A stretch of DNA of 62,000 nt, from NCBI RefSeq assembly GCF_000003815.2, contig NC_049984.1:21860383-21922382 (forward strand). The letters are read 5' to 3'. Under the pieces are notes generated by a model. It did no database searches and had not been told where the DNA came from. It was given only the letters and a program-made list of their open reading frames with translations. The position numbers and the translations under genes are program-made. Positions 60,656 through 62,000 of the stretch are shown here, piece by piece (the stretch's first letter is position 1; each line of letters begins with the position of its first letter). This DNA comes from Branchiostoma floridae (Eukaryota > Chordata > Leptocardii > Amphioxiformes > Branchiostomatidae).

Positions 60656-61048
60656 TAAGGGCACTATTGTGCAGATAGTAGATCAATAGAAAATGTCTGT
60701 TCTACAGATGATTCTACAGAAGGTGGGGAATAGTTGCAAGTCAATTATCGGTAGTTTTTGTGCTGTTTATCAGTATTGACAAAAGTGAATGATAAATTGT
60801 TCATGAATGATAGTTCTATATAGAGTGTTCATCTGGGCTGGCCTTTGTTATGTTGGGACAGGGAGATTTCCAGTGTGATGATTCATATTTCATATGTTTG
60901 GTGCGTGTACTACTGCCGAACGTCACGTGGACGGCACAATGGGAATGAAATCAGGATGGTTGAAACAGTCTCGGCAAATTTGTGGGCTGGAACTGTTCAT
61001 GGACGCACTGGGGTATGAGGCAGAATTAATATTGAATTCAGAATTCAG
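60656..61048 (+). other. Spacer before the DUF6729-like exons
   Basis: A possible coding trace lies just before the acceptor; nothing firm. Confidence 0.3.
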
Positions 61049-61191
61049 TGGGGCCAGTTCTTGACTACAGTGGTGGTGGCAGCAGAGGCAGAGGACTGCT
61101 ACAAGCGTCTGGCAAAAGGCCTGGTTGCCAGGTTTCAGCGTGCCAAGGCTCCAGCACCTAAGGTTCTCTACGCAGACAACAACTGCTGTCG
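61049..61191 (+). CDS. DUF6729-like exon with VLYADNNCC
   Basis: After GAATTCAG: GQFLTTVVVAAEAEDCYKRL, AKGLVARFQRAKAPAPKVLY, ADNNC(C). The same exon as 36659-36872 on the other strand, but with Ala instead of Val before the Asp. Donor GTATGT, phase 2, in frame with the next exon. Confidence 0.6.
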
Positions 61192-61278
61192 GTATGTTAA
61201 ACAACAATTCTCTACATTGATAACACTAATGAGGAAGTTAAATTCGTTGATGTAACAAACATTGATATATGTTTTCAG

Positions 61279-61589
61279 TGAAAAGGGGCCATCAATGTAC
61301 GAAACCCTGTTTCACGACTGGGTGAAAGAGGGCACCGTGGTAAGACTGGACATCCGTCACTGGCTGCACCGCTGGGATAAAGCCGTCATCAAACAGACCC
61401 ACGCCAAGTACCCAGCCTTCATGAGTGCCGTGGCAGGGGCAGCGCTGACCTACAACAGGGATGACATGATGCTGGTGCAGGCCGTCAGGAATGGCAACCC
61501 CGACCTCTACACCAATCACAGTGATGAGGAGATGATCCACTTCCTGAAGCCCTACCAAATCAAGGCCTACGTCCGGCGCGTCACACGAG
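61279..61589 (+). CDS. DUF6729-like exon with VRLDIRHWLHRWD
   Basis: In phase from 61191: EKGPSMYETLFHDWVKEGTV, VRLDIRHWLHRWDKAVIKQT, HAKYPAFMSAVAGAALTYNR, DDMMLVQAVRNGNPDLYTNH, FLKPYQIKAYVRRVTR. Same place as LDIFHYLRRF in the left copy, with recognisable but diverged sequence (RHWLHRW against FHYLRRF), so the two are paralogous subfamilies rather than recent duplicates. Open frame. Confidence 0.65.
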
Positions 61590-61704
61590 GTGTTGAGTTA
61601 TGTTCAGAAAAATGTATGCATAAATGACATGTGAATGAATCATGTATCACTATTGATCTTCTTTACTGAACTTATGTATCAAAACATCTAATTAAATGTT
61701 ACAG

Positions 61705-61847
61705 GAGACTGCATCAGTGGTTAAGGCCAAAATCGCAGAGTTCATGGAGCAGCTGGCTTTGATATTGATGGCATCCCACTCTTCAAATCAGCAGAGGCCG
61801 TGGATCACCACTGGGCAACTGCAAGCAAGCATTTGAGTTGTATGCAG
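61705..61847 (+). pseudogene. Next DUF6729-like exon, phase-shifted
   Basis: After ATGTTACAG: ETASVVKAKIAEFMEQL, then one frame over GFDIDGIPLFKSAEAVDHHW, ATASKHLSCMQ and GTAAGT. One base is missing between the blocks, and the entry phase from 61589 is also off. In the family the following exon would hold the ESFHxHL block, which lies beyond this window. Confidence 0.5.
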
Positions 61848-62000
61848 GTAAGTTATGTCTGGCGGAACATACGGATGTCAGGAACGGCGCACTCGCCGTT
61901 AAAGTTTTAATGCAAAAGGTGTCTGCACGCGCATAGTACCCCGCAATGTCGCTACATATATAATCACTAAAAAATACAAATCTCTAGATGAAATATCGTA

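Noticed and set aside
1-62000. tRNA, rRNA or other structural RNA genes
   Set aside because: No cloverleaf with A/B boxes and no rRNA-like conserved stretch was noticed by eye; a tRNAscan or Rfam search would settle it.
1-62000. Bacterial or viral origin of the window
   Set aside because: Spliced exons, LINEs with poly(A) and target duplications, and animal-type Gypsy and KDZ families indicate an animal nuclear genome.

Overview
This 62-kb window is eukaryotic nuclear DNA. Coding sequence is split into short exons with GT/AG borders and AT-rich introns, there are no operons, and mobile DNA of nearly every class is present. The combination (CR1/L2-like LINEs with an esterase ORF1, Ty3/Gypsy and DIRS-like retroelements, foldback MITEs, and multi-exon genes of the KDZ, MULE, CACTA and DUF6589-like transposase groups) best fits a marine invertebrate, most likely a lancelet (Branchiostoma). 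That is inference from family content; no marker gene proves it. Family names such as DUF6589, DUF6729, DUF7869 and KDZ are given from remembered motifs, not from searches.

Layout. 1-4.5 kb: minus-strand exons, including a DUF6589-like pair and a chromodomain/AT-hook exon. 4.7-10.5 kb: a 5'-truncated LINE (minus) with a second LINE tail nested inside its ORF2, all bracketed by diverged inverted ends that start in G tracts. 10.5-12.8 kb: LTR, gag, DIRS-like and Gypsy RNase H fragments. 13.5-14.8 kb: KDZ-like transposase exons. 15-16.3 kb: a Gypsy protease-region relic split by a 611-bp near-perfect palindromic MITE with a TAA duplication. 16.6-37 kb: minus-strand exons of several transposase-like genes (MULE-like, hAT-like, CACTA/Tnp2-like, DDE and integrase-like, DUF6729-like) mixed with gag relics and a foldback element at 33 kb. 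37.4-42.8 kb: a second foldback copy cut in two by a Gypsy element with apparently identical LTRs. 43-62 kb: plus-strand exons of the same kinds of family, a PHD-like finger, an OTU-protease gene, duplicated basic exons, a coiled-coil gene, a DUF6589-like N-terminal region, a gag relic, a third foldback relative, and at the right edge the decayed counterpart of the DUF6729-like exons seen at 36-37 kb.

Genes left of the Gypsy element read leftward and genes right of it read rightward. At least three families occur on both sides (the IIIDGxDQ exon, the DUF6589-like exons, and the VDxxCC / LDIxHxLRR exons). I see no gene that is clearly an ordinary cellular gene. The window reads as a graveyard of multi-domain, intron-bearing transposon genes, with some exon sets still open and some broken by single stops or 1-nt frameshifts. 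Exon borders are my reading of splice consensus and frame, without transcript support.
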